From positions 2,787,001 through 2,851,000 of the forward strand of contig NZ_CP073747.1 in assembly GCF_024398015.1 (NCBI RefSeq): DNA of 64,000 nt, read 5' to 3'. Below are positions 19,236 to 28,492 of this stretch, in pieces. The stretch is from Kordiimonas sp. SCSIO 12610. Its GTDB lineage: Bacteria; Pseudomonadota; Alphaproteobacteria; Sphingomonadales; Kordiimonadaceae. Both the position numbers and the translations under genes were made by a program. Under the pieces are notes generated by a model. The model did no database searches and was not told the DNA's origin. It saw nothing but the letters and a program-made list of their open reading frames with translations. How positions within the stretch are numbered: the stretch's first letter is position 1; the number at the start of each line of letters is the position of its first letter.

Positions 19236-20165
19236 ATGAAACGCTGGAATTCAATAATTCTAACCCTTATGTCGGCGTTATTTTTATCGACTAGTCCTAG
19301 CTGGTCAGACAGCAACTCTGAGACCAATCCGTTAGCCAAAAGATACATGCTTGCCAGTGATCAAATCATGGATATTGCCGGCGCAAAGGTACGTATTCGG
19401 ATTGAAGGACCAGAGAGTGCACAACCAATTATATTACTTCATGGCTTTTCCTTTAGCCTAGAGAGTTGGGATACATGGGCAACTGACCTTAAAAAGAGCT
19501 ACAGAGTGATCAGGTATGACCTGCTTGGACATGGGCTAACTGGCGCTGATCCCCAAACCCGCTATGCGCCCAATGAGCGTGCCCATTTTCTTGATGACGT
19601 AATGCAAGCCTTAGATATCGACAATGCTATTCTTGGCGGCAACTCCCTCGGTGGTCTGGTCGCATGGAAATATGCGCTAAAAAACCCGAATAGTGTCAAA
19701 GCATTGATCCTTGTTGCACCCGGCGGATATTCTATTAACGGTGTAACCGATAAAGCCGTTGAAGCCCCCGCTGCTGTTAAAGCATACTTTCGAAACCCAT
19801 CGGAGATTGGCGTTCAATATTCATTGTCACGATTATATGCAAACCCGTCACTTGTTACCCCTGAACGGATAAAACAGGCGAAGGATATGCTGACACTTAA
19901 TTCCAATGGCGAGGAGCTAATTAAGTCAATCGCGGAATTCACCCTTCCAGACCCAACGGATGATTTAAGCAATATAAACACCCCAACGCTAATATTATGG
20001 GGCGCAAAGGATATGATCATTCCAAATGATCACGGCGAACGTTTTGAAAATGCCCTGATGAACTCCAAGCTAATAGAATATGATAATGCAGGTCATATTC
20101 TTCATGAAGAAATCCCTGAAACCTCTATAGCTGACGTACTCGATTTTCTTAATACATGCTATTAA
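19236..20165 (+). CDS. Alpha/beta hydrolase, exported
   Basis: This 309-residue hydrolase is predicted to be exported. The N-terminus MKRWNSIILTLMSALFLSTS followed by SWSDSNSE is a signal peptide. The fold's motifs are HGFSFSLESW, YDLLGHGLTG, the nucleophile elbow GGNSLGGLVAW, the Asp region LILWGAKDMIIP and the His in DNAGHILHEE. The ATG at 19236 has GGGAGG seven bases upstream; an ATG three bases earlier overlaps the stop of the MFS gene. As the last gene of the operon it may split an ester in the periplasm after uptake through the TonB receptor, before the MFS step. A weak hairpin (20168-20188) follows the stop. Confidence 0.88.
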   Translation: MKRWNSIILTLMSALFLSTSPSWSDSNSETNPLAKRYMLASDQIMDIAGAKVRIRIEGPESAQPIILLHGFSFSLESWDTWATDLKKSYRVIRYDLLGHGLTGADPQTRYAPNERAHFLDDVMQALDIDNAILGGNSLGGLVAWKYALKNPNSVKALILVAPGGYSINGVTDKAVEAPAAVKAYFRNPSEIGVQYSLSRLYANPSLVTPERIKQAKDMLTLNSNGEELIKSIAEFTLPDPTDDLSNINTPTLILWGAKDMIIPNDHGERFENALMNSKLIEYDNAGHILHEEIPETSIADVLDFLNTCY

Positions 20166-20421
20166 CGAACACCGACACGCAGGGTGTTGTCAAAGCAAAA
20201 CGATGTTGATCAGGGGTCGCCACTGCCATACCCTGAAAGGATGATCAAACATCCATTTCGTTATATGGCGTAAACGGCTCCTTCGGAAACAATACACAGG
20301 CAAGATTATTCAACTCACAGGGCGGCATCAACTTGCAGAATTCTCTGTATGAAAATCATCACTTCCAGTGTAATTTGAGACTGGTTAGCATTAGTCTGAC
20401 AGCGTCGTCATGAGGAATAAA

Positions 20422-20967
20422 ATGAAAATATCTATGCACCTAAACTCACGTAAGGACCCATATGATTGCATACCTTATTCGTTTTTTGATAGACACGGAA
20501 GTGACGATGCTACGTTAGAATCAATTGTAGAAGAGTTATGCTATCATCGCGAAGGCTTTATAGTCATGGAATTTAACGATGTTTGTTTACTCAAGCTAGA
20601 CCTAGAGTGGAATTTGAAAGATTTAGGATACGAGTTGCCTGAGGCTATAGAATATTTGACAGTAAAAAAGGTAGATGCTGGTACGTTTGATATCTGGTTT
20701 CCGGAGCAAGGGGAAGATTTTCATCTAACCATGACGAAGATCGAAGAAAAAGTAAAGTTTGACCTTATAAAAGGTTCTGATTGTCGTGCTGATGTAGCTA
20801 ATATGGTTTGCTTTCCATTGGAAGTACCAACAGATGAAGTATTGAAGGCATTTCTGATATTAGTGAACGGATTACTACAAGAAGCTATCGCTTGCCTGCC
20901 GAACGGGCCTAATAAGGTATTGTCAAACAAGCTACTAATATCGAAGGAACTGGAATACATTCATTGA
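20422..20967 (+). CDS. Hypothetical protein, unrecognised
   Basis: This 181-residue acidic soluble protein belongs to no family I recognise. The ATG at 20422 is favoured over one at 20410 because GAGGA lies five bases upstream. It has no signal peptide or membrane segment. Alternating hydrophobic and charged strands (EGFIVMEFNDVCLLKLDLEW, TFDIWFPEQGEDFHLTM) suggest a small beta-rich domain, with a helical C-terminus (EVLKAFLILVNGLLQEAI). It has its own upstream gap of about 250 bp and sits between the TetR operon and the hut cluster, unrelated to either. It could be an immunity-type or other accessory protein, but nothing visible proves that. Confidence 0.6.
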   Translation: MKISMHLNSRKDPYDCIPYSFFDRHGSDDATLESIVEELCYHREGFIVMEFNDVCLLKLDLEWNLKDLGYELPEAIEYLTVKKVDAGTFDIWFPEQGEDFHLTMTKIEEKVKFDLIKGSDCRADVANMVCFPLEVPTDEVLKAFLILVNGLLQEAIACLPNGPNKVLSNKLLISKELEYIH

Positions 20968-21188
20968 AAGGTATCGCTTAATACCGAGGTAATGAATGAG
21001 GGAATTGTATGACTAGAACCTGTTTTGACCAACGTAAATGTGTAGGTTGTGTTGTCTGAGCAAATAGGCCCTGAACTAATTGATTGAGACATAACTGAGC
21101 TCTGCTTCGAGCTAACACCCCCCAAAATAATGGAAGCGGCGGCCGCTACTATCACAAAACTCCCTATATTAGCGTGCCTATATCTCAT
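20961..21188 (-). CDS. Possible small membrane-anchored or exported peptide
   Basis: This possible 75-residue frame starts at the ATG at 21188, which overlaps the end of hutC by 11 bases. It begins with a short basic head and one hydrophobic segment (IGSFVIVAAAASIILGGVSS), followed by a Ser/Thr-rich tail. The ribosome site is weak, and the 3' end overlaps the convergent unknown gene by 7 bases. The overlap with hutC and the clean signal-anchor pattern favour a real gene; the lack of any recognisable family argues against certainty. Confidence 0.3.
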   Translation of the reverse strand: MRYRHANIGSFVIVAAAASIILGGVSSKQSSVMSQSISSGPICSDNTTYTFTLVKTGSSHTIPSFITSVLSDTFQ

Positions 21189-21873
21189 CTGTTTCTGTAA
21201 CAATCTGGTAACGATCTCCAGAATGAGACAAGCGTGCGTATGTAAGTGGTACTTTGTTAAAACTGGTCTGCCGATCAATTATGAATACCGGATCATGAGC
21301 TTTAACCCTAAGATGTTTCATATCATTACCGGATGCACAATCCGCACGTAATATCGTTCGCACGGATGAATAAGGCGCCTTTGCAATAAGCCATTCGTTC
21401 GGGCTGATTGATTTAAAATCAAAAGTCTCTGCCTCTGGAATCGCATCAATACTGATTATGCGGTCTTCAAGTTGGTAAGGACGCCCATCATTCAAGTGAA
21501 GACAGAGAATATGCCGAAGCATAACATCACCAAAAATGCCTTTTTCATCAATCTCGGGCCCACATATTCGGGCCGACAAAAGCTTGTATCCATAATGATG
21601 ACCTGCATTTTCAATTTCATGCCGTACAATCGGAATAGTTAGCGTTGAAGTATGTGATTTACGATCAACAACGCGCGTTCCGGCACGGCGCTTGCGTTCA
21701 ATAAGCCCAGCGTCAACTAAACTCGATAATGCCCTTCTCACAGTTCCACGGGCAACTTCAAATTCAACAGCCAATTGTTCTTCTTGTGGCAAAACGTAAC
21801 CCGCAGGCCATGTTTGATCGTTAATACGGCGCAAGATTTCGCTACGAATAGTTTCATAAGGATGCATAGCCAC
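21178..21873 (-). CDS. hutC: Histidine utilization repressor (GntR/HutC family)
   Basis: This 231-residue GntR-type repressor belongs to the HutC subfamily. The N-terminal winged helix-turn-helix (YETIRSEILRRINDQTWPAG, then ARGTVRRALSSLVDAGL) is followed by the UTRA ligand domain from about residue 90. In characterised HutC proteins urocanate releases the repressor. It is divergent from hutIHUG, and the roughly 100-bp gap holds AT-rich palindromes that are probably its operators. Confidence 0.93.
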   Translation of the reverse strand: MAMHPYETIRSEILRRINDQTWPAGYVLPQEEQLAVEFEVARGTVRRALSSLVDAGLIERKRRAGTRVVDRKSHTSTLTIPIVRHEIENAGHHYGYKLLSARICGPEIDEKGIFGDVMLRHILCLHLNDGRPYQLEDRIISIDAIPEAETFDFKSISPNEWLIAKAPYSSVRTILRADCASGNDMKHLRVKAHDPVFIIDRQTSFNKVPLTYARLSHSGDRYQIVTETDEI

Positions 21874-21923
21874 ACTATTTCTGATTTCGAAAGCATTAGC
21901 AATATAGATTGACTCATTTTCTT

Positions 21924-21960
21924 ATATGTATAAACATATTAATATATATGTACATATATA
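21924..21960. promoter_or_regulatory. Probable HutC operators in the hutC/hutI intergenic region
   Basis: Two adjacent inverted repeats lie between the divergent genes: ATATGT-N4-ACATAT at 21924-21939, and the perfect 18-bp palindrome TATATATGTACATATATA at 21943-21960. Both share the ATATGT/ACATAT arms. Their position just upstream of hutI and 50 bp from hutC fits autoregulated control by HutC. Pure AT-richness could produce part of this by chance. Confidence 0.65.
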
Positions 21961-21978
21961 AGAAAAGTGATTTCGAAT

Positions 21979-23178
21979 ATGCATACCTATCTTTATACGG
22001 ATGCGACACTCGCAACTCTTCATAAGGCGGACACTTATGGCCTTATAGAAAATGGCGTGCTTGCGATATCAGGAGATACGATAGTCTATGCGGGCCCCAG
22101 ACATGGTTTACCCCGTGATTTGACTATTCAGGGAGAACAGTCCCTGAATGGCCGATTGATAACGCCAGGCCTGATTGATTGCCATACCCATTTGATTTAT
22201 GGCGGTTCGCGTGCAAACGAATTTGAAATGCGGCTTAATGGGGTATCCTACGAAGAAATATCGCGGTCAGGGGCGGGAATTACATCCACAGTTGCTGCGA
22301 CACGCGTCGCAAGCGATAGCGACCTTCTGAAAACAGCCCTTAAACGACTAGACCGTTTGTTAGCAGACGGAGTAACAACAGTTGAGGTAAAATCAGGTTA
22401 TGGGCTGGATCATGATACCGAAATTCGAATTCTCCGAACCGCACGACAACTGTCAAAAGAACGCCCTGTAAACATAATCACGACCTTTCTGGGTGCCCAT
22501 GCAGTACCCATAGGCTTAGATGCTGATGAATATATTGATAGTATCTGCATCCCTACCCTAAAGGCGGCGGCTGCTGAAAACCTCGTCGATATGGTCGACG
22601 GATTTTGCGAAAATATCGCATTCACTCGAGAACAAATAGAACGTGTTTTCAAAACCGCGCAGAAATTAGGCCTGCCTGTTAAAATTCATGCTGAGCAATT
22701 GTCGTTAATGGGAGGGGCTGAATTAGCTTGTCAATATGCGGCTTTATCCGCTGATCACCTTGAACATATTAATGATGCAGGCATGGACGCCATGAAAGCG
22801 GCTGGCACCGTTGCTGTTTTATTACCTGGAGCTTATTTCTTTTTAAAAGAAACCAAATGTCCCCCAATTGATGGTTTCCGGCTCAGAAAGATACCGATAG
22901 CGCTCGCAACAGATAGTAACCCGGGTTCATCGCCCATGACATCGCTTTTACTCGCGATGAATATGGGGGCGACATTATTTAACCTTACACCCCTTGAATG
23001 CCTACAAGGCGCAACCCTTCACGCAGCAAAGGCGCTGGGATTGAAGGGGATTGGGCAATTGGTTTCGGGCGCTCGTGCTGATTTTGCCATCTGGGACGTG
23101 TCCCATCCTGCGGAACTCACTTATCGCATCGGCGATGCCCCACTTTTTAGACGTATTTTTGGAGGTGTCGAATGTTGA
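21979..23178 (+). CDS. hutI: Imidazolonepropionase
   Basis: This 399-residue amidohydrolase opens imidazolonepropionate to N-formimidoylglutamate, the third step of histidine breakdown. Metal-site motifs [24 protein letters not shown] and [10 protein letters not shown] are present. The start is placed at the ATG at 21979; an in-frame GTG at 21967 is possible because an A/G-rich run lies before it. It is first in hutI-hutH-hutU-hutG and overlaps hutH by 7 bases. Confidence 0.95.
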   Translation: MHTYLYTDATLATLHKADTYGLIENGVLAISGDTIVYAGPRHGLPRDLTIQGEQSLNGRLITPGLIDCHTHLIYGGSRANEFEMRLNGVSYEEISRSGAGITSTVAATRVASDSDLLKTALKRLDRLLADGVTTVEVKSGYGLDHDTEIRILRTARQLSKERPVNIITTFLGAHAVPIGLDADEYIDSICIPTLKAAAAENLVDMVDGFCENIAFTREQIERVFKTAQKLGLPVKIHAEQLSLMGGAELACQYAALSADHLEHINDAGMDAMKAAGTVAVLLPGAYFFLKETKCPPIDGFRLRKIPIALATDSNPGSSPMTSLLLAMNMGATLFNLTPLECLQGATLHAAKALGLKGIGQLVSGARADFAIWDVSHPAELTYRIGDAPLFRRIFGGVEC

Positions 23179-24707
23179 CATTGATACCAGGTGAGGTCTC
23201 ACTCAAACAGTTGAAGGCTATTTTGAGTGGAAACCTTCCCGTCAAACTGGATGAGAGTGCGCGTCAAAGAATACGCGCATCAGCAAAACTTGTTGCCGAA
23301 GTGGCTGTTGGAGACAATGCCGTATACGGGATTAACACAGGATTTGGCAAGCTTGCTTCAATACGAATTCCAGCGGATGACACAGCGACACTGCAGAGAA
23401 ACCTGATTTTGTCACATTGCTGTGGTGTTGGGGTAAAAACACCCGACAATATTGTCAGGCTAATGATGGCACTAAAACTTATATCGCTTGGCCGCGGTGC
23501 GTCTGGTGTTCGCGAAGTGATCATCGATCTTCTGGGGGCAATGCTGGCAAAAGGCGTGATACCTATTGTGCCAGCACAGGGCTCTGTAGGTGCCTCTGGG
23601 GACCTGGCACCGCTTGCTCATATGGCTGCAGTCATGATTGGCGAAGGCCACGCAACATATCAGAATGAAGTTATGACGGGGGCTGATGCGCTTCACCGTG
23701 CATGCCTTAAACCAGTTGTTTTAGGACCAAAAGAGGGTTTGGCTTTAATTAACGGCACACAATTTTCAACGGCTTATGCCTTAGCAGGCCTTTTTGAAGC
23801 ACATCATGCCGCAAATATAGCATTGCTAGCGTCCGCTTTGTCCATTGATGCAGCAAAGGCCTCAACAGCTCCATTAGCTGCAGAAATTCATAATCTTAGA
23901 GGACATCCTGGCCAAATTGCTGCCGCATCCGTAATACGAGACCTCCTGGAAGGCAGTGAAATTAGAGAATCGCACCGCGCTGATGACCCCCGTGTTCAAG
24001 ACCCATATTGCATACGTTGCCAACCACAAGTGGTGGGAGCTGCGATCGATCTTTTGAACTCAGCGGCAAAAACTCTGGTTCGTGAAGCAAATGCAGCTAC
24101 AGACAACCCCCTTGTTTTAACAAGCGATAACAAGATTGTCTCTGGTGGCAATTTTCATGCTGAGCCCGTTGCTTTTGCCGCTGACATCATTGCACTCGCA
24201 GTATCAGAAATTGGTGCAATTGCTCAAAGGCGGATTGCCCTTTTGGTAGATCCTACCCTTAGTTTCGACTTGCCGCCATTTTTGGCATCAGACCCCGGAC
24301 TAAATTCTGGTTTGATGATTGCCGAAGTTACAAGTGCAGCCTTAATGAGCGAGAACAAGCATCTTGCCAACCCTTGTTCAACTGACTCTACCCCAACATC
24401 AGCTAATCAGGAAGATCATGTTAGCATGGCAGCACATGGGGCTAGACGATTAATGCCAATGACTGAAAATCTATTTCACATTCTAGGAATAGAAGTTTTT
24501 TGTGCCGCCGAAGGTATCCGGTACAGAGAACCGGAGCAAACCAGCGTCCCTTTACGTGCTATTCTTCATCATTTCTACAATAATATTTCCCCCTTGTATG
24601 AAGATCGCTTTTTAGCCCCTAGCCTCGAAGAAGCGACAAAACTTGTGCGGGATATGTCCTTTATCAATCAAACAAATGTTTTTTTCCCCGAATTGGAGGA
24701 TATCTAA
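23172..24707 (+). CDS. hutH: Histidine ammonia-lyase
   Basis: This 511-residue enzyme removes ammonia from histidine to give urocanate. The Ala-Ser-Gly triad that cyclises to the MIO cofactor is in [16 protein letters not shown] (near residue 143), with the family motifs [10 protein letters not shown] and [10 protein letters not shown] strong ribosome site (GGAGGTG) lies inside the end of hutI, so translation is coupled. The stop is immediately followed by the hutU start. Confidence 0.96.
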   Translation: MLTLIPGEVSLKQLKAILSGNLPVKLDESARQRIRASAKLVAEVAVGDNAVYGINTGFGKLASIRIPADDTATLQRNLILSHCCGVGVKTPDNIVRLMMALKLISLGRGASGVREVIIDLLGAMLAKGVIPIVPAQGSVGASGDLAPLAHMAAVMIGEGHATYQNEVMTGADALHRACLKPVVLGPKEGLALINGTQFSTAYALAGLFEAHHAANIALLASALSIDAAKASTAPLAAEIHNLRGHPGQIAAASVIRDLLEGSEIRESHRADDPRVQDPYCIRCQPQVVGAAIDLLNSAAKTLVREANAATDNPLVLTSDNKIVSGGNFHAEPVAFAADIIALAVSEIGAIAQRRIALLVDPTLSFDLPPFLASDPGLNSGLMIAEVTSAALMSENKHLANPCSTDSTPTSANQEDHVSMAAHGARRLMPMTENLFHILGIEVFCAAEGIRYREPEQTSVPLRAILHHFYNNISPLYEDRFLAPSLEEATKLVRDMSFINQTNVFFPELEDI

Positions 24708-26387
24708 ATGACAAATCCAAGGCATAATGCCCGTGAAATCATTCCACCAACTGGGACCACTCTAAATACTAGAAGTTGGTTAACCGAAGCGCCGCTTCGC
24801 ATGTTAATGAACAATTTGCATCCTGATGTTGCAGAAAATCCGCATGAACTTGTCGTCTACGGTGGAATTGGCCGCGCCGCAAGAGATTGGGAAGCATTTG
24901 ATCAGATCATTAACAGCCTCAAAACTTTACATGAAGATGAAACGCTGCTGGTTCAATCCGGCAAACCCGTTGGCGTGTTCAAAACCCACTCAAATGCACC
25001 ACGTGTACTGATCGCAAATTCAAACCTCGTGCCCCATTGGGCCACATGGGACCATTTTAATGATCTCGATAAAAAAGGCCTGGCTATGTACGGTCAAATG
25101 ACTGCGGGGTCATGGATTTATATTGGAACCCAGGGAATTATTCAGGGCACCTATGAAACCTTCGTGGAAGCGGGGCGCCAGCATTACGGAGGGAACCTTT
25201 CCGGCAGGTGGGTGATGACCGCTGGGCTTGGCGGCATGGGGGGTGCACAACCGCTCGCGGCTGTTATGGCTGGTGCATGTTGCTTAGCCATCGAGTGTGA
25301 TGAAACCCGCATCGATTTCAGGCTTCGAACCCGTTATGTTGATGAAAAAACTGATAGTATTGACGAAGCCCTATCAATGATAAACCATTGGACAAACAGT
25401 GGCTTGGCTAAATCTGTAGCCCTGTTAGGTAACGCTGCTGAAATCCTTCCCGAATTATTTAAACGCGGTGTAAAACCCGATTTATTAACAGATCAAACCA
25501 GTGCTCATGACCCCGTTAACGGCTATCTTCCAGCTGGCTGGACAATGACAGAGTGGAAAGAAAAACGCGAAAGCGCACCAAACGACGTAGCGCGCGCTGC
25601 GAAATCAAGTATGAAAACCCATGTGGCTGCAATGGTTGATTACTGGAATGCCGGAGTACCAACGCTTGATTATGGAAATAATATCCGGCAGGTTGCAAAA
25701 GATGAAGGCTTGGAAAATGCATTTGCTTTCCCTGGCTTTGTTCCAGCTTATATTCGTCCATTATTCTGCCGTGGCATAGGGCCGTTTCGGTGGTGTGCCC
25801 TGTCGGGTGATCCAGAAGATATCTATAAAACTGATGCTAAAGTTAAAGAACTTATCCCAGATAATAAGCATCTTCATAATTGGCTGGATATGGCGAGTGA
25901 GCGGATCAGTTTTCAAGGATTACCAGCACGTATTTGCTGGGTAGGTCTTGGCGAGCGGCACCGCCTCGGGCTTGCCTTTAACGAAATGGTTCGAACGGGT
26001 GAGTTAAGTGCCCCAGTCGTCATTGGACGTGATCATTTGGATAGTGGTTCTGTAGCTTCCCCAAACCGGGAAACCGAAGCAATGAAAGATGGTTCTGATG
26101 CCGTTTCTGATTGGCCGCTTTTGAATGCCCTTTTAAATACTGCAAGCGGTGCTACATGGGTAAGCCTGCATCACGGCGGAGGGGTCGGCATGGGCTTTTC
26201 CCAGCATTCAGGGATGGTAATTTGCTGTGATGGTAGTGAAGACGCTGATAAGCGGATTGAGAATGTACTTTGGAATGACCCAGCGACAGGGGTAATGCGC
26301 CACGCCGACGCTGGATACGGTGAAGCAATTGATTGTGCAAAAGACCATAATCTCAATCTTCCGGGGATACTCGGGCATAGGGAGTAA
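24708..26387 (+). CDS. hutU: Urocanate hydratase
   Basis: This 559-residue NAD-dependent enzyme converts urocanate to imidazolonepropionate. Urocanase landmarks include [31 protein letters not shown], the NAD-binding [10 protein letters not shown] and the C-terminal [17 protein letters not shown]. The length is normal. It starts directly after hutH with GGAGG seven bases upstream, and is followed by hutG. Confidence 0.96.
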   Translation: MTNPRHNAREIIPPTGTTLNTRSWLTEAPLRMLMNNLHPDVAENPHELVVYGGIGRAARDWEAFDQIINSLKTLHEDETLLVQSGKPVGVFKTHSNAPRVLIANSNLVPHWATWDHFNDLDKKGLAMYGQMTAGSWIYIGTQGIIQGTYETFVEAGRQHYGGNLSGRWVMTAGLGGMGGAQPLAAVMAGACCLAIECDETRIDFRLRTRYVDEKTDSIDEALSMINHWTNSGLAKSVALLGNAAEILPELFKRGVKPDLLTDQTSAHDPVNGYLPAGWTMTEWKEKRESAPNDVARAAKSSMKTHVAAMVDYWNAGVPTLDYGNNIRQVAKDEGLENAFAFPGFVPAYIRPLFCRGIGPFRWCALSGDPEDIYKTDAKVKELIPDNKHLHNWLDMASERISFQGLPARICWVGLGERHRLGLAFNEMVRTGELSAPVVIGRDHLDSGSVASPNRETEAMKDGSDAVSDWPLLNALLNTASGATWVSLHHGGGVGMGFSQHSGMVICCDGSEDADKRIENVLWNDPATGVMRHADAGYGEAIDCAKDHNLNLPGILGHRE

Positions 26388-26395
26388 CTGATGAG

Positions 26396-27322
26396 ATGTC
26401 GGTTAAATATGTAAGACCAACGACACCATCAGGCCGTAATGATATTGAAGACGGACCTGATGCAAAGCGGATGTATCATCTCTTCACTGAGGAAGGCACA
26501 AACGCAATCATCGGCTTTGCCTGCGAAGCGGGGGTGATCAGAAACAAAGGACGTACCGGTGCCCGACATGCACCTGACGCCATCCGCAAATCACTCTTCA
26601 ATCTGTCCGCCCCTAGGGAAATACCATCGCTCACTGATCTAGGAGATATCACGGTGGACGGTGATGACCTAGAAGCAGGTCAAGCAATGTTGGCGAAGCA
26701 TATAAGCAATGGACTATCGAAGCATAACCGGCTGTTAGTATTGGGTGGTGGTCACGAAACAGCGTATGGCAGTTATATGGGTCTAAGGACCGCTTACCCC
26801 GATACAAAGATTGGCATAATTAATTTAGACGCTCATCTTGATCTGCGGAATATTGGTGAGGTAGGCCCCTCGTCTGGAACACCATTTAATCAGATTCGTA
26901 TGCTTGACCCAAAAGCCTTTGATTACTTATGTCTTGGTGTCGCAGAAGAAGCCAACACACAGGCCTTATTTAACCGCGCTGATGAATGGGGTGTCAACAT
27001 CGTTAGCGACAAAGATCTGATCAATGATTTTTCATCCGCACATTCTAAAATCAAGGCGACAATAGCCAGAAATGACTTGATATACCTAACGATTGATATG
27101 GATTTGCTCCCCCATTATCAGGCACCAGGGGTAAGTGCTCCAGCCCCGCGCGGAGTACCACTTGCAACAGTTGAAGCTATTTTGGAACAAATAATAGCTT
27201 CATGTAAATCAGGTGATTGCAGGATACCGCTCATCGATATTGTTGAAGTTTCACCGTCTCATGACATTGCTAATATAACAGCTAAAACGGCGGCCATACT
27301 GGCCAGAAAGCTCTTAACCTAA
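26396..27322 (+). CDS. hutG: Formimidoylglutamase (arginase family)
   Basis: This 308-residue manganese enzyme converts N-formimidoylglutamate directly to glutamate and formamide. The metal-ligand motifs are GGGHETAYG, INLDAHLDLR and LTIDMDLLP, followed by IVEVSPSHD. It completes a four-enzyme Hut route, so this organism uses the one-step rather than the two-step (HutF/deformylase) branch. It lies 8 bp after hutU. I see no strong terminator directly after it. Confidence 0.93.
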   Translation: MSVKYVRPTTPSGRNDIEDGPDAKRMYHLFTEEGTNAIIGFACEAGVIRNKGRTGARHAPDAIRKSLFNLSAPREIPSLTDLGDITVDGDDLEAGQAMLAKHISNGLSKHNRLLVLGGGHETAYGSYMGLRTAYPDTKIGIINLDAHLDLRNIGEVGPSSGTPFNQIRMLDPKAFDYLCLGVAEEANTQALFNRADEWGVNIVSDKDLINDFSSAHSKIKATIARNDLIYLTIDMDLLPHYQAPGVSAPAPRGVPLATVEAILEQIIASCKSGDCRIPLIDIVEVSPSHDIANITAKTAAILARKLLT

Positions 27323-27472
27323 CGCTTAAGGTTTCCATTATTATATTTCCTGCAAAAGTCAGACAAATAAAAGAATTGGGGCGTATTCATATAATACAAA
27401 CCCCACTTCAATATATAATGCTCAATGTTTAAAAATGATTAGACTAAACGTGAATATACAACCGGAATAACT

Positions 27473-28078
27473 CTATTCTGTATCGTCACGAGCCATCATG
27501 ATCAGGCATATAGACAGTAGTAAGGTCGCGGCTACACCAGATCCACCACCAACAGCAGACGGTAAAAATGCATCACGTCCAAAAATGATTAGGGCTGCAT
27601 TAGCAAGTAACGCGACACCACCAACCAATGCAGTTAGACCACCTATTGCTTTGCCTCCGGTTTGCATTTTCGCCATACCAAAAATCAGGGCTGCAAACCC
27701 GAGTAAGACTTTCGCTGCATAATAGATCATAAAGGAAAACGCGACTACTGCCCCGGCCGCAGGTGCCATTCCTTCCACTTGGCCTGCCGCCTCAAAAAAT
27801 GGACCAAACATGGTAAGCCCTACACTAACCTGAACGAGATTGAATACAGAACTGAAAGCGATGGCTGACCAGCCGACATGATAATTTTTAGTTTGCGCTA
27901 ATGCAGCCCCTGCAAAAGCAGCAAGCATTGTAAACAAAACACCTTCCAAGCCCCATATTATGCCGCGTGGAAGGTCTATTTTTCCAATATATAAAGCTGT
28001 ATAAATACCTTGAGTAACCGCAAGCGCCAACAATATATATGCTGAGAATTTCAAAGTACGATTTTGCGTAAATTCCAT
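27473..28078 (-). CDS. Unknown multi-pass membrane protein
   Basis: This 201-residue protein has about six hydrophobic segments (for example FSAYILLALAVTQGIYTALY, near residues 12-31) separated by short loops, and a Gly/Ala-rich C-terminal half. The ATG at 28078 is chosen because AAGGGA lies seven bases upstream; upstream in-frame codons give an atypical leader. No transport motif or catalytic residue is evident, and I do not recognise the family. It is convergent with the hut operon and downstream of a decarboxylase gene on the same strand, separated by about 400 bp. Confidence 0.7.
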   Translation of the reverse strand: MEFTQNRTLKFSAYILLALAVTQGIYTALYIGKIDLPRGIIWGLEGVLFTMLAAFAGAALAQTKNYHVGWSAIAFSSVFNLVQVSVGLTMFGPFFEAAGQVEGMAPAAGAVVAFSFMIYYAAKVLLGFAALIFGMAKMQTGGKAIGGLTALVGGVALLANAALIIFGRDAFLPSAVGGGSGVAATLLLSICLIMMARDDTE

Positions 28079-28492
28079 TTTCTTGTCCCTTGTAAAATTA
28101 TATTTTGGCAAGCGACACCGATAGGTAAAGGCACCTATTTGGTGACAATCCTCCAAAACTAAATTTCCGGCAATACTAAAGCCCCATAAACTCTTCAAAA
28201 CTTAAGTAATATTGATTGCCGTTCCCCTATCAACGCTATCCAAAGCACGAAATGGAACCTAACTCAACTAAATTTAGTTTTGATAATATTTTAAGAGATT
28301 GGAGATAGCACCAAACACATTAGGTCCGTATTGACCGCTTTATTCAGGAAATTACGTGATGTAGCTCTTGCTAATGTAGGCAAATACAAGCATCGACATA
28401 TAAATGAAATCGCCGATTTGAGGGACCATTCAGTTTCTCAAACCGGCTATAATATTATTAGGTTAGTTTACAATCAGTCTGACAAAACGATC
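28079..28492. other. Intergenic region with a marginal short plus-strand frame
   Basis: This gap holds the promoter region of the membrane-protein gene. A plus-strand frame with TTG at 28331 and a stop at 28504 (57 codons, containing KLRDVALANVGKYKHRHIN) has a protein-like composition and is free of stops, but it has no ATG or clear ribosome site. It could be a chance frame or the remnant of a lost gene. No strong repeat was seen. Confidence 0.35.
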
